This document shows, in pieces, positions 1 through 7,167 of a stretch of 25,687 nucleotides of DNA. A program made the position numbers and the translations under genes. The notes beneath the pieces were generated by a model. It was not told the origin of the DNA, did no database searches, and worked only from the letters and a program-made list of their open reading frames with translations. Position 1 is the stretch's first letter, and each line of letters opens with the position of its first letter. Origin of the DNA: JAVBPP01 sp031549535 (GTDB lineage: Bacteria > Bacillota > Clostridia > Oscillospirales > Acutalibacteraceae); assembly GCA_031549535.1 (NCBI GenBank), contig JAVBPP010000087.1, forward strand, positions 1 through 25,687, given 5' to 3'.

Positions 1-38
1 GCATTTTCGGAAAAAAGAAAAAGTAGGAGAAAAAAGAA

Positions 39-686
39 ATGCCCTGCAAGGCCGTGATATTTGACCTGGACGGAACACTGCTGGATACCCTGGCAGATTT
101 GCATGACGCCGTAAACCATACCCTGCGCACGCTCTCCCTGCCGGAAATTACAAGGGAGCAGACCCGCGCCTATGTCGGCAACGGTATCCGGTGCCTGCTC
201 CGGCAGGCGTTGCCGATTTCGCAGCAGGAACGCACAGATGAGGCGCTTGCGGTTTTTTTGCCCTACTACAACGCGCATATGCAGGATAAAACCGTGCCCT
301 ACCCCGGCGTTCCGAAGCTGCTCGATGAGTTGCGGCGGCGCAGCATACGAACGGCCGTGCTGTCCAACAAAAATGACGCCCCGGTCAAGGCGCTGTGTTC
401 CCGTTGGTTCCCGCAATTGGATGTTGCGCTCGGCGCAAGGCCGGATATGGCGCAAAAGCCCGCCCCGGACGGCGCCTTCGTCATCCTGAACAGCTTGGGC
501 GTAACTGCCAAAGAGACGGTCTATGTCGGCGATTCGGAGGTGGACGCAGCCACAGCGCAAAACGCCGGGCTGCGTTTGATAGCAGTCGATTGGGGTTTTC
601 GCAACAAAGAGACCCTACAGCAAGCAGGGGCGCAGATTATTGTCAGTGATACGGCTGCATTGCTGCATACCGTGTTGACGCTATGA
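39..686 (+). CDS. gph: HAD-family phosphatase, phosphoglycolate phosphatase type
   Basis: This 215-residue protein is a haloacid dehalogenase-type hydrolase, probably removing phosphate from 2-phosphoglycolate or a similar small phosphoester in the cytosol. Motif I is DLDGTLLDT with the nucleophile Asp9 and acid/base Asp11. Motif II is the Ser109-Asn110 pair, motif III is Lys140 in QKPAPDG, and motif IV is VGDSEVD (164-170) with metal-binding Asp165 and Asp169. The helical cap lies at about residues 15-95. Length and motif order fit the Gph/PpaX group. An AGGAG at 25-29 sits nine bases before the ATG. The first 38 bases hold only this leader. Substrate assignment within the HAD superfamily is inferred; pyrophosphatase PpaX or another sugar-phosphatase is possible. 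Confidence 0.85.
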   Translation: MPCKAVIFDLDGTLLDTLADLHDAVNHTLRTLSLPEITREQTRAYVGNGIRCLLRQALPISQQERTDEALAVFLPYYNAHMQDKTVPYPGVPKLLDELRRRSIRTAVLSNKNDAPVKALCSRWFPQLDVALGARPDMAQKPAPDGAFVILNSLGVTAKETVYVGDSEVDAATAQNAGLRLIAVDWGFRNKETLQQAGAQIIVSDTAALLHTVLTL

Positions 687-730
687 ATCTATCCGCAAAC
701 TGCCGCAGCAGAAAAAAACTGGAATAAAAC

Positions 731-836
731 AAAAAAAACGTTCCATACTCCGAGTATAATACCAATATCCAAAGAAAGCGTAGATAATGATGCTTTCTAA
801 TGGAGATTGGTATAACCGGAAAGGAACGTATTTTTT
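731..836 (+). promoter_or_regulatory. Inverted repeat enclosing MITE copy and spoIIR RBS
   Basis: The arms at 731-744 and 823-836 are reverse complements at 13 of 14 positions (core ACGTTCC / GGAACGT with A- and T-tracts). They bracket the small repeat copy at 760-812. The right arm overlaps the spoIIR ribosome-binding site (AAAGGAA, 820-826) and runs to the base before the ATG. In a transcript starting upstream of 731 this would fold into a long hairpin hiding the translation start. The pairing is seen in the sequence; a regulatory role is inferred. Confidence 0.5.
760..812 (+). repeat. MITE-like repeat, internally deleted copy
   Basis: This 53-bp element has the same ends as the two 100-bp copies at 3214-3313 and 25445-25544: TACCAATATCC at the left and GGAGATTGGTA at the right. 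It lacks about 47 bp of the centre. What remains folds into one stem (AGAAAGC / GCTTTCT inside the terminal repeats). It is flanked by TAA on both sides, as are the other copies. Orientation matches the copy at 25445. It has no coding capacity and lies between gph and spoIIR. Confidence 0.8.
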
Positions 837-1457
837 ATGTTACAACTGTTAAAACAATACAAAAAACTGGAGCTTGCGCTTGCGCTCGCACTGTTGTTTA
901 GCTGCGCGGCCAGCGTGGCTGGCTTTGCCGTTAAGAGTGAGCAGCTGCGTGGCAATGTACTGCGCCTGCATGTGCTCGCGCATTCGGATTCCCAGGCAGA
1001 TCAAGAGTTGAAGCTGCAGGTGCGCGATGCCGTTCTGCAGGCAGGCGCGGGCTTGTTTGACGGTGAAACCACTGTAGAAACCGCGCAGGAGAGGCTGGAA
1101 ACACAGCTGGATACGCTCACCTTGGCCGCGCGAAACGTGATTGAAAAAAACGGCAAGGACTACCCGGTTGACATCTATGTAGCCAAGGAATACTTTGCCA
1201 CCCGCAGTTATGGGGATATCACGTTGCCCGCCGGGGATTACACCGCGCTGAAGGTTATCATCGGCGCGGGGGAAGGGAAAAACTGGTGGTGTATCATGTT
1301 CCCGCCCCTGTGCCTGCCCGCCGCGCAGCAGGAGGATGGTGGATACGATGCCTATTTTGACGAAAACGGTTACGACATCGCGGAGCACAACCCCCGCTTT
1401 GAGCCGCGCTTTAAAGTAGTGGAATGGTACGAGCAGCTGCGGGAACGGCTGGGGTAG
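837..1457 (+). CDS. spoIIR: Stage II sporulation protein R
   Basis: SpoIIR is the forespore-made signal that triggers SpoIIGA to cleave pro-sigma-E in the mother cell during sporulation. The 206-residue protein begins with a short charged stretch and a hydrophobic segment (about 11-31) acting as signal peptide or anchor. The family signature follows: RLHVLAHSDS with the downstream LQVRDAVL, and later LPAGDYTALKVIIG and NWWCIMFPPLC. Length is slightly shorter than many relatives. AAAGGAA at 820-826 lies ten bases before the ATG. In Bacillus subtilis the gene is under sigma-F; I could not find a convincing sigma-F promoter here, and a mobile repeat sits in the upstream region. It converges with the chemoreceptor gene with 14 bases between stops. 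Confidence 0.95.
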   Translation: MLQLLKQYKKLELALALALLFSCAASVAGFAVKSEQLRGNVLRLHVLAHSDSQADQELKLQVRDAVLQAGAGLFDGETTVETAQERLETQLDTLTLAARNVIEKNGKDYPVDIYVAKEYFATRSYGDITLPAGDYTALKVIIGAGEGKNWWCIMFPPLCLPAAQQEDGGYDAYFDENGYDIAEHNPRFEPRFKVVEWYEQLRERLG

Positions 1458-1471
1458 AGATAACGGAACAA

Positions 1472-3160
1472 TCAAATTTCTGTTTGAAAACGGGATACTA
1501 AATCTTGCAGCTGTTGAGCCTGCCGATTCATTTCTTCACTTGCGGTGGAAGATTTATCGGCGGTCATGCTGTTTTGCTGCACCACCTGAGCCACTTGGGC
1601 AATGCCCAGGTTGATTTGCTCAATGGCTAAGGACTGTTCCCGGGTGGATTTTGCGATTTCCTCCGCAATGTCACCGCTTTCCATGACACCGGCCATAATA
1701 CCGGCCAGGCTGTCCGCGGTTTCATTGGCGATTTTTGCGCCGAGGGTGGCTTTGGCAATGGAATCTGCAATCATAGCGTCGGATTCCTTTGCGGCTGCTG
1801 CGCTGCGCTCTGAGAGGGAGCGCACCTCCTGCGCCACTACGGAAAAGCCCTTGCCGAATTGCCCCGCGCGTGAGGCCTCTACGGCGGCATTGAGGGCTAA
1901 AATATTGGTTTGGAAGGCGATGCCGTCAATGAGCTTGATGACCTTGTTAATCGCCTTGCTGGCGTTTTGAATTTGTTTCACAGCGGTCATCATCTGCTCC
2001 ATGTGCTCCGAGCTTTGCGCGGCGCTGTCTTGAATCATTGCGCTCAGCTCCGCCGCGCGCTGGGTCATATGAGCCGTTTCTCTGGTTTTGGCCGCAACTT
2101 GCATGATGGAGGCGGAAAGCTCCGTCACAGCGGCCGCCTGGGAGGAGGTTCCCTGTGCCAGGGTGCGTGCACCGCCCGCAATTTGCACAGAGCCTTGAGA
2201 AACCTGCTGTGTGGCAGTGCGGATTTCTGTAACCAATGCGCCAAGCTGCGCTTGTATTTTTTGCATGGCAAGTCCCATGGTGTCGATTTCACTGCGCAGC
2301 TTCACGGTAAAGCCCAGGTTGCCGTCCGCAAGCAGTTCCAGCGCCTGTACCTGTGTCTTCTGGCTCTGTGCCATTTCGCGGAATGCGTCCGCCAGTTGGC
2401 CGATTTCGTCATGCGAATGGGTCGTCAGCACAATATCGGAATCGCCGACAGAGAGTTGCTGTGCCGCGCGGGTAATGCTGCGAATGGGTTTACCGATAAA
2501 GCGGCGGACGTAAAAAACCGTAAACAGGGCGAAAAGCACCAAGAATACAAAAGAGACAGCGAAATTCAGTAATAAAAAGTTGCGTGAGGCGGCCAGCACG
2601 CTGTTCATATCCAGGTCTGCGCCAACCACGGCAACCACGTTTCCGTCGGCGTCTAAAACAGGCGCAAAACCGGAGACGAGATGCCCATAAGCCTCGGAAT
2701 CATAAATGTCAGTTTTTTGTTCCTGCGCCGTCTCAACTGCGTCAAAAAACGCCTGCGGGTAAACGCTGATGTCCTCTTTGCTGAACAAGTCCGACCGTTG
2801 CGTATCGCTGGGAATATTGCCCTCCAAGAAATAAGTAACGTTTTTATCAGAATGGGAATCTAAAACATAGAGGTATGCCACAGCTGTCTTTGCCCGTGCC
2901 TTGTCAAAAATGAGCTTCAAGCTGTGCCAATAGGCGTTTTTTTCACCGGACGCCATAATCTGTTTGTACTGCACAGGGTCGATGCTCGCTGCGCAGCTTT
3001 GCGCAATGGAGAGAGCGCGTGCGCTGTTTGCGTCAATGGAATCACGGCGATACAGCACATAGCCGGAGCTGCCGGTCAGCAATGTGACCAGCATCACCAT
3101 AGCCAGCGTGATTAGGGTGATTTTTGCGGAGAGGGTAAAGCCCGCTTGTTGCCTTTTCAT
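1472..3160 (-). CDS. Methyl-accepting chemotaxis protein with Cache-like sensor
   Basis: This 562-residue membrane chemoreceptor senses an unknown extracellular ligand and signals to CheA/CheW. Membrane segment one is about residues 13-36, then an external domain to about 190 with a Cache-like end (SGFAPVLDADGNVVAVVGADLD, near 163-184). Membrane segment two is about 195-218, a HAMP linker about 219-272, and the signalling coiled coil runs from about 300 to the C-terminus. The hairpin tip is at 412-454 (key residues DGIAFQTNILALNAAVEASR). No C-terminal CheR-docking pentapeptide is obvious. AGGAG at 3171-3175 lies ten bases upstream of the ATG. A promoter formed by the repeat copy at 3214-3313 points at this gene. 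No other chemotaxis or motility gene is in the window. Confidence 0.93.
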   Translation of the reverse strand: MKRQQAGFTLSAKITLITLAMVMLVTLLTGSSGYVLYRRDSIDANSARALSIAQSCAASIDPVQYKQIMASGEKNAYWHSLKLIFDKARAKTAVAYLYVLDSHSDKNVTYFLEGNIPSDTQRSDLFSKEDISVYPQAFFDAVETAQEQKTDIYDSEAYGHLVSGFAPVLDADGNVVAVVGADLDMNSVLAASRNFLLLNFAVSFVFLVLFALFTVFYVRRFIGKPIRSITRAAQQLSVGDSDIVLTTHSHDEIGQLADAFREMAQSQKTQVQALELLADGNLGFTVKLRSEIDTMGLAMQKIQAQLGALVTEIRTATQQVSQGSVQIAGGARTLAQGTSSQAAAVTELSASIMQVAAKTRETAHMTQRAAELSAMIQDSAAQSSEHMEQMMTAVKQIQNASKAINKVIKLIDGIAFQTNILALNAAVEASRAGQFGKGFSVVAQEVRSLSERSAAAAKESDAMIADSIAKATLGAKIANETADSLAGIMAGVMESGDIAEEIAKSTREQSLAIEQINLGIAQVAQVVQQNSMTADKSSTASEEMNRQAQQLQDLVSRFQTEI

Positions 3161-3209
3161 ATGAGTATGTCTCCTCGCTATGAATCATAATGGGCGTGGT
3201 TTCATTGCT

Positions 3210-3239
3210 ATTATACCAATCTCCATTAGAAAGCGTCAT
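3210..3239 (-). promoter_or_regulatory. Candidate promoter at the edge of a MITE-like repeat
   Basis: On the minus strand the right end of the repeat reads ATGACG, an 18-base spacer, then TATAAT preceded by TGG (an extended -10, TGnTATAAT). The -10 straddles the junction between repeat and flank. A start point near 3203 would give a leader of about 43 bases containing the AGGAG of the chemoreceptor gene. The hexamers are seen; activity is inferred. Confidence 0.5.
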
Positions 3240-3313
3240 AAAAAATCAAGGAAAAGCTTTTCTGTATGGCTTTTTCGTAGATTTTTTATCTACGCTTTCT
3301 TTGGATATTGGTA
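3214..3313 (-). repeat. MITE-like hairpin repeat, full-length copy (inverted)
   Basis: This 100-bp element is about 93% identical (7 differences) to the reverse-oriented copy at 25445-25544. Terminal inverted repeats are TACCAATATCC and TACCAATCTCC, next to an inner pair AGAAAGCGT / ACGCTTTCT (imperfect here), an A/T-rich pair, and a central AAAAGC / GCTTTT stem, so nearly the whole unit folds on itself. It is flanked by TTA (TAA in element orientation) on both sides. The TTA at 3314-3316 is the stop codon of the E1 gene. It carries no transposase. Confidence 0.85.
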
Positions 3314-5782
3314 TTATACACCTTTTGCGCTCTTACGCAAGAGCTCCGCGCTTGCATAGCTTTTTTGCGCCGCATAGCCGGGCAGTGGCAGCAGCTTTTC
3401 ATGAATCGCGTCCAAAATCCAGGAGGGCTGCGGGAAGAATTCTTTGTCGTATTCATATGCAGGGGTAATCCAGTTTTGCGCTCCAACGACCACGGGCGGC
3501 GCATCCAAATAATCAAAGGCCAGCTGCGTGATGTTTTGTGCCATGTCGTTCAGTATACTCCCGCGCGCGCAGGCATCGCTTGCCAGCAGAATACGCCCGG
3601 TCTTTTTTACCGATTCCAACACTTTTTCATAGCGGAAGGGTACGATGCTGCGCGCATCAATCACCTCGCAGCTCACGCCATACTGCTCTTGTAAGAGCTT
3701 TGCGGCATCCAGCGCGGTGTAAAGTGTTGCACCTATGGTTAAAATGGTCACATCGCAGCCTGTGGTGCGCACGGCGGGTTCGCCGAATTCCAGCTCATAA
3801 TCCTCCTGCGGCACACCTGTTTCCACAAACTGCTCGCCGATGTCATAGAGCTTCTGACTCTCAAAAAATACGACGGGGTCGGTGCCGTTCAGCGCGGTGG
3901 TCATCAGCCCCTTGGCGTCATACGGCGTAACGGGGTAGACCACTTTCAGCCCGGGGACGTGGGCGCAGATACTCGTCCAGTCCTGAGAGTGCTGGGCGCC
4001 GTATTTGGAACCGACAGAAACGCGCAGCACCAACGGCATTTGCAGCGCTCCCGCGCTCATGGCCTGCCATTTGGCCATTTGGTTAAACACCTCGTCGCCG
4101 GAGCAGACGATGAAATCACAATACATCAGTTCGGCAATTACGCGCCCGCCCGCCAGGGCATAACCCACGGCGGAGCCGACAATGGCGGATTCCGCAATGG
4201 GGGCGTTGAACAGCCTGTGATAGGGCAGAGCCTCCGTTAAACCGCGGTAGACCGCGAAGGCGCCGCCCCAATCGCGCACATCCTCGCCGTAGCTGATGAG
4301 GGTGGGGTCCTCATAGTACTTATGCGCAATTGCCTCAAACAGGCCGTCGCGCAGATTGTATATTTTAGATTTCGGCAGGGGATTGCCCTGCTCGTCATAG
4401 GCATAACGGGCGGTGCGGGCAATGCGCTTGACACGGTCATTCTCCTCCAGCGGCTGCAGGGTTTCGCAGTCCCAATCGTCCATGCTGGGGATATGGCCGT
4501 TGGAATACATAACATCCTCAAGAAAATAGGGGTTTTTGGCATAATCGGTGTAAGGCGCTCTGTCTAAATCCGAAGCGAGCAGAAACATGGCTTGATTGCG
4601 TGTAATGGCCTGTGCCTTTACAGCATCCAGCTGCTCCTGCGTGGCAATGCCGGCGGCAATCAACTGCTCGGGGTAGACCTCCAACGGGTCAAACTTCTCC
4701 CAGGCTGTGATTTCTTCCTTTTCACGGTAGCTGCTGGCGTCCGAGGTGGAGTGGCCGGAAAAACGGTAGGTCACAACGTCCAGCAGCACGGGTCCCTTGC
4801 CCTGCTCTAAGAGGGTGCGCTTGCGGCGGTAGGCATCTATCACGGCGAGTGGGTTCCAGCCGTTGACGCGCTCGGTGTGCATCTGGCTGGGTGTGATGCA
4901 GCCAAGGCGGGCAAGGTCGCCATAACCCATGGTTTCCCCCCGGGTTTGGCCGCCCATGCCGTAATGGTTGTTGTTGAAATTATAAATAATGGGCAGGCCG
5001 CCTGCGTAATCCTTTTCCCACAGCTCATAGTATTGATCCATGGAGGCAAAGGTCATGGCTTCATAAACAGGGCCCCGTGCCGCCGCGCCGTCGCCTGCGT
5101 TGGCCACCACGATGCCCGGCTTTTTGTTGCATTTTTTATACAGCGCAACGCCCGTGGCAATCGGGGCGGAGCCGCCCACAATGGCATTGTTCGGGAAGAT
5201 GCCGAACGGCAGGAAAAAGGCATGCATAGAGCCGCCCAGACCGCGTGCAAAGCCCATGTCCTTGGCAAACAGCTCACAGGCCAGGCCGAAAATAAAGAAA
5301 TCCTTTGCCTGCTCCTGCACGGTTTTTCCGGCGCTGTGTGCTTGAATTACGGCATAATTTCGCCCTTCGTTATATTCCTCCATAATGCGCAGCAGCCTGC
5401 GGTCCGAAAGCTTGCGGATGGCGGAAAACGCCTTGGCAATCACCTCGTGATGGCTGCGGTGGGTGCCGAAAATGAAGTCCTCCACCCCCAGGGTGAATGC
5501 CTGCCCCACAGCCGTGGCCTCCTCGCCGATGGCAAGGTGGGCGGGGCCGGGGTAGGTGAACTCCTTTCCGGCGTAGTTGCCCTGCTGTTTGATTTGCAGC
5601 AGCATGGACTCAAACTCGCGGATGGCCGCCATATCGGCGTAGATGCCGATGAGCTCCTCTTTGCTGAAATTACCGCGTTCATCGGCAACTGTTTTATTGT
5701 ATTGGTTCACAGGAATATCCGCAAGGCTGATGGTGCGCGCCGCAAACTGTTCCTGCGGATTGACGTGTTGGGATTTTGGCAT
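3314..5782 (-). CDS. Fused alpha/beta E1 of a 2-oxoacid dehydrogenase complex
   Basis: This 822-residue thiamine diphosphate enzyme decarboxylates a 2-oxoacid (or acetoin) and passes the acyl group to the lipoyl arm of E2. Residues about 35-410 are the alpha part: ThDP/Mg motif beginning at Gly230-Asp231-Gly232, GLGGSMH at 181-187, and the GHSTSD loop at 343-348. Residues about 470-822 are the beta part, with PIAE ending at catalytic Glu531 and QHSQ with His598. Alpha and beta are usually separate genes of about 330-400 and 325-350 codons. Between HRSHHEVIAKA (from 108) and ELFAKDMG (from 170) there is about 40 residues more than I expect of the family. AGGAG lies eight bases before the ATG, overlapping the stop of lpd 11 bases upstream. 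Substrate could be pyruvate, acetoin or branched-chain oxoacids. Confidence 0.88.
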   Translation of the reverse strand: MPKSQHVNPQEQFAARTISLADIPVNQYNKTVADERGNFSKEELIGIYADMAAIREFESMLLQIKQQGNYAGKEFTYPGPAHLAIGEEATAVGQAFTLGVEDFIFGTHRSHHEVIAKAFSAIRKLSDRRLLRIMEEYNEGRNYAVIQAHSAGKTVQEQAKDFFIFGLACELFAKDMGFARGLGGSMHAFFLPFGIFPNNAIVGGSAPIATGVALYKKCNKKPGIVVANAGDGAAARGPVYEAMTFASMDQYYELWEKDYAGGLPIIYNFNNNHYGMGGQTRGETMGYGDLARLGCITPSQMHTERVNGWNPLAVIDAYRRKRTLLEQGKGPVLLDVVTYRFSGHSTSDASSYREKEEITAWEKFDPLEVYPEQLIAAGIATQEQLDAVKAQAITRNQAMFLLASDLDRAPYTDYAKNPYFLEDVMYSNGHIPSMDDWDCETLQPLEENDRVKRIARTARYAYDEQGNPLPKSKIYNLRDGLFEAIAHKYYEDPTLISYGEDVRDWGGAFAVYRGLTEALPYHRLFNAPIAESAIVGSAVGYALAGGRVIAELMYCDFIVCSGDEVFNQMAKWQAMSAGALQMPLVLRVSVGSKYGAQHSQDWTSICAHVPGLKVVYPVTPYDAKGLMTTALNGTDPVVFFESQKLYDIGEQFVETGVPQEDYELEFGEPAVRTTGCDVTILTIGATLYTALDAAKLLQEQYGVSCEVIDARSIVPFRYEKVLESVKKTGRILLASDACARGSILNDMAQNITQLAFDYLDAPPVVVGAQNWITPAYEYDKEFFPQPSWILDAIHEKLLPLPGYAAQKSYASAELLRKSAKGV

Positions 5783-5793
5783 GGCTTTTTCTC

Positions 5794-7164
5794 CTATTCT
5801 TCAAACAACGCTTCGCGTATCACTTCACAAACCGTCGGGTGCGGGAATATCAGCTCCTGCAGTGCCTTAACGGAAAGCTCGGTTTCTATCATCAGTCCTG
5901 CGCCGTAGATGCTCTCACTTGCACTGTTAGCCAGCATGTGAACGCCGATGACGCGGTCATAGCGCGGGTCAAGCAGCAGTTTCATGATACCGTCCCCGCC
6001 CTCGTTCTCCGCCAGATAACGGCCGCTGTAACGCATGGAGAGCTTGCGCACGGTAAACGGGATGCCTTTTTTCTTTGCGCTCTCCTCGCTCTCGCCGACG
6101 CTGGCAAGCTCCGGATTGGTGTAAGTGATTTGCGGCACGGCACTGTAACGCATGGTATCCTGCTTGCCCAGCATGGTGTTGACAGCCACCTCACCCTCGC
6201 GGTAGGCGACATGCGCGAGCATATACTTGCCGTTGACGTCGCCGGCGGCAAATAAATCCGGCACATTGGTGCGCATCTGCGCGTCTGTGACAACAGCGCC
6301 TTTTTGGGTGTAAACGTGCAGGTTTTCCAGGCCAAAGCCCGTCAAGTTCGGCTTGCGCCCTGCCGCAAGCAGTATTTTTGTGGCGGGGGCGCGGTTGACT
6401 GTGCCGCTCTGGGTGCGGTAGAGAACGGCACCCTGCTCAATTTCTGTCACCGTGCTCAAAAGGCGGATTTCTATGCCGCGCTTGGTGAAATTCTTTTGTA
6501 AAATTTCCGCAAGCTCCCCGTCCATGCTGCCGCCGATTTGCCCAAGCTGTTCGATTATCGTGACATGGCTGCCCGCGCAGTGAAAATAGTTAGCCATTTC
6601 AAGGCCAATGGTGCCGCCGCCGATTACGACCAGCTCCGCCGGAATTTCGCGCAGTTCCAAAATCTCTTTGTTGGTTAGCACAAAACCGGAGGCGAGCCCC
6701 TCGGAAAGGCCGGGTATGGGCGGCGCAAAAGAAGAGGAGCCGGTGGCCAGCAGCAAAAAGCGTGCGAGATATTCTGTTTCACCCGCTCTCACACTGAAGC
6801 CCCGCTCATCCTTCCCCAGTATTTGCGCACGTTCGCTTACTACGGTAACGCCCGCCTTGCGCAGCTTTGCGGCTATCCCCGCCGTGAGGGAACGGACGAT
6901 TTTATCCTTGCGCGTGAGCACCTGCGCCTGGTCGAGCGAAACGTTTTCCGCCGTAACGCCGTAGGCCGCGCCGTTCTTCGCGTGATCCAGCACCTTAGCG
7001 CTGTGTAAAAAGGTTTTGGAGGGCACACAGCCCTCGTTCAGGCAAACGCCGCCGAGGGCACGTTGCTCAAACAGCAGGGTGTTCATCCCTGCCGCTGCGG
7101 CGCGTTCCGCCGCGTTATACCCGGCGGGCCCGCCGCCGATAATCATGATATCAAACCTGTCCAT
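5794..7164 (-). CDS. lpdA: Dihydrolipoyl dehydrogenase (E3)
   Basis: This 456-residue flavoprotein reoxidises dihydrolipoamide on E2 and reduces NAD+. The FAD-binding GGGPAG is at 10-15, and the redox disulfide is Cys41/Cys46 in GGVCLNEGCVPSK. A second Rossmann motif for NAD, VVIGGGTIGLEMA, is at 179-191. The FAD-contacting AAGDV is near 306-310, and the active-site His442-Pro-Thr with Glu447 is at the C-terminus. Length is typical. No separate lipoyl domain is fused to its N-terminus, unlike some clostridial E3 proteins. The gene starts three bases after argD, with only a modest AAAGG upstream, so translation is probably coupled. It lies directly before the E1 gene, and E2 is divergent at 11684. 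Confidence 0.93.
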   Translation of the reverse strand: MDRFDIMIIGGGPAGYNAAERAAAAGMNTLLFEQRALGGVCLNEGCVPSKTFLHSAKVLDHAKNGAAYGVTAENVSLDQAQVLTRKDKIVRSLTAGIAAKLRKAGVTVVSERAQILGKDERGFSVRAGETEYLARFLLLATGSSSFAPPIPGLSEGLASGFVLTNKEILELREIPAELVVIGGGTIGLEMANYFHCAGSHVTIIEQLGQIGGSMDGELAEILQKNFTKRGIEIRLLSTVTEIEQGAVLYRTQSGTVNRAPATKILLAAGRKPNLTGFGLENLHVYTQKGAVVTDAQMRTNVPDLFAAGDVNGKYMLAHVAYREGEVAVNTMLGKQDTMRYSAVPQITYTNPELASVGESEESAKKKGIPFTVRKLSMRYSGRYLAENEGGDGIMKLLLDPRYDRVIGVHMLANSASESIYGAGLMIETELSVKALQELIFPHPTVCEVIREALFEE

Positions 7165-7167
7165 ATA

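Noticed and set aside
811..816. TATAAC with extended TG at the end of the small repeat copy as the spoIIR promoter
   Set aside because: Transcription would begin near 823, inside the ribosome-binding site, so it cannot make a normal spoIIR message.
1457..1472. Terminator between spoIIR and the chemoreceptor gene
   Set aside because: The 14-base gap has no inverted repeat or T-run.
4877..5908. Long open frame (343 codons) on the plus strand opposite E1
   Set aside because: It lies antisense to a well-conserved enzyme gene, has no ribosome-binding site, and its product has no recognisable motifs. GC-rich codon bias in E1 explains the openness.
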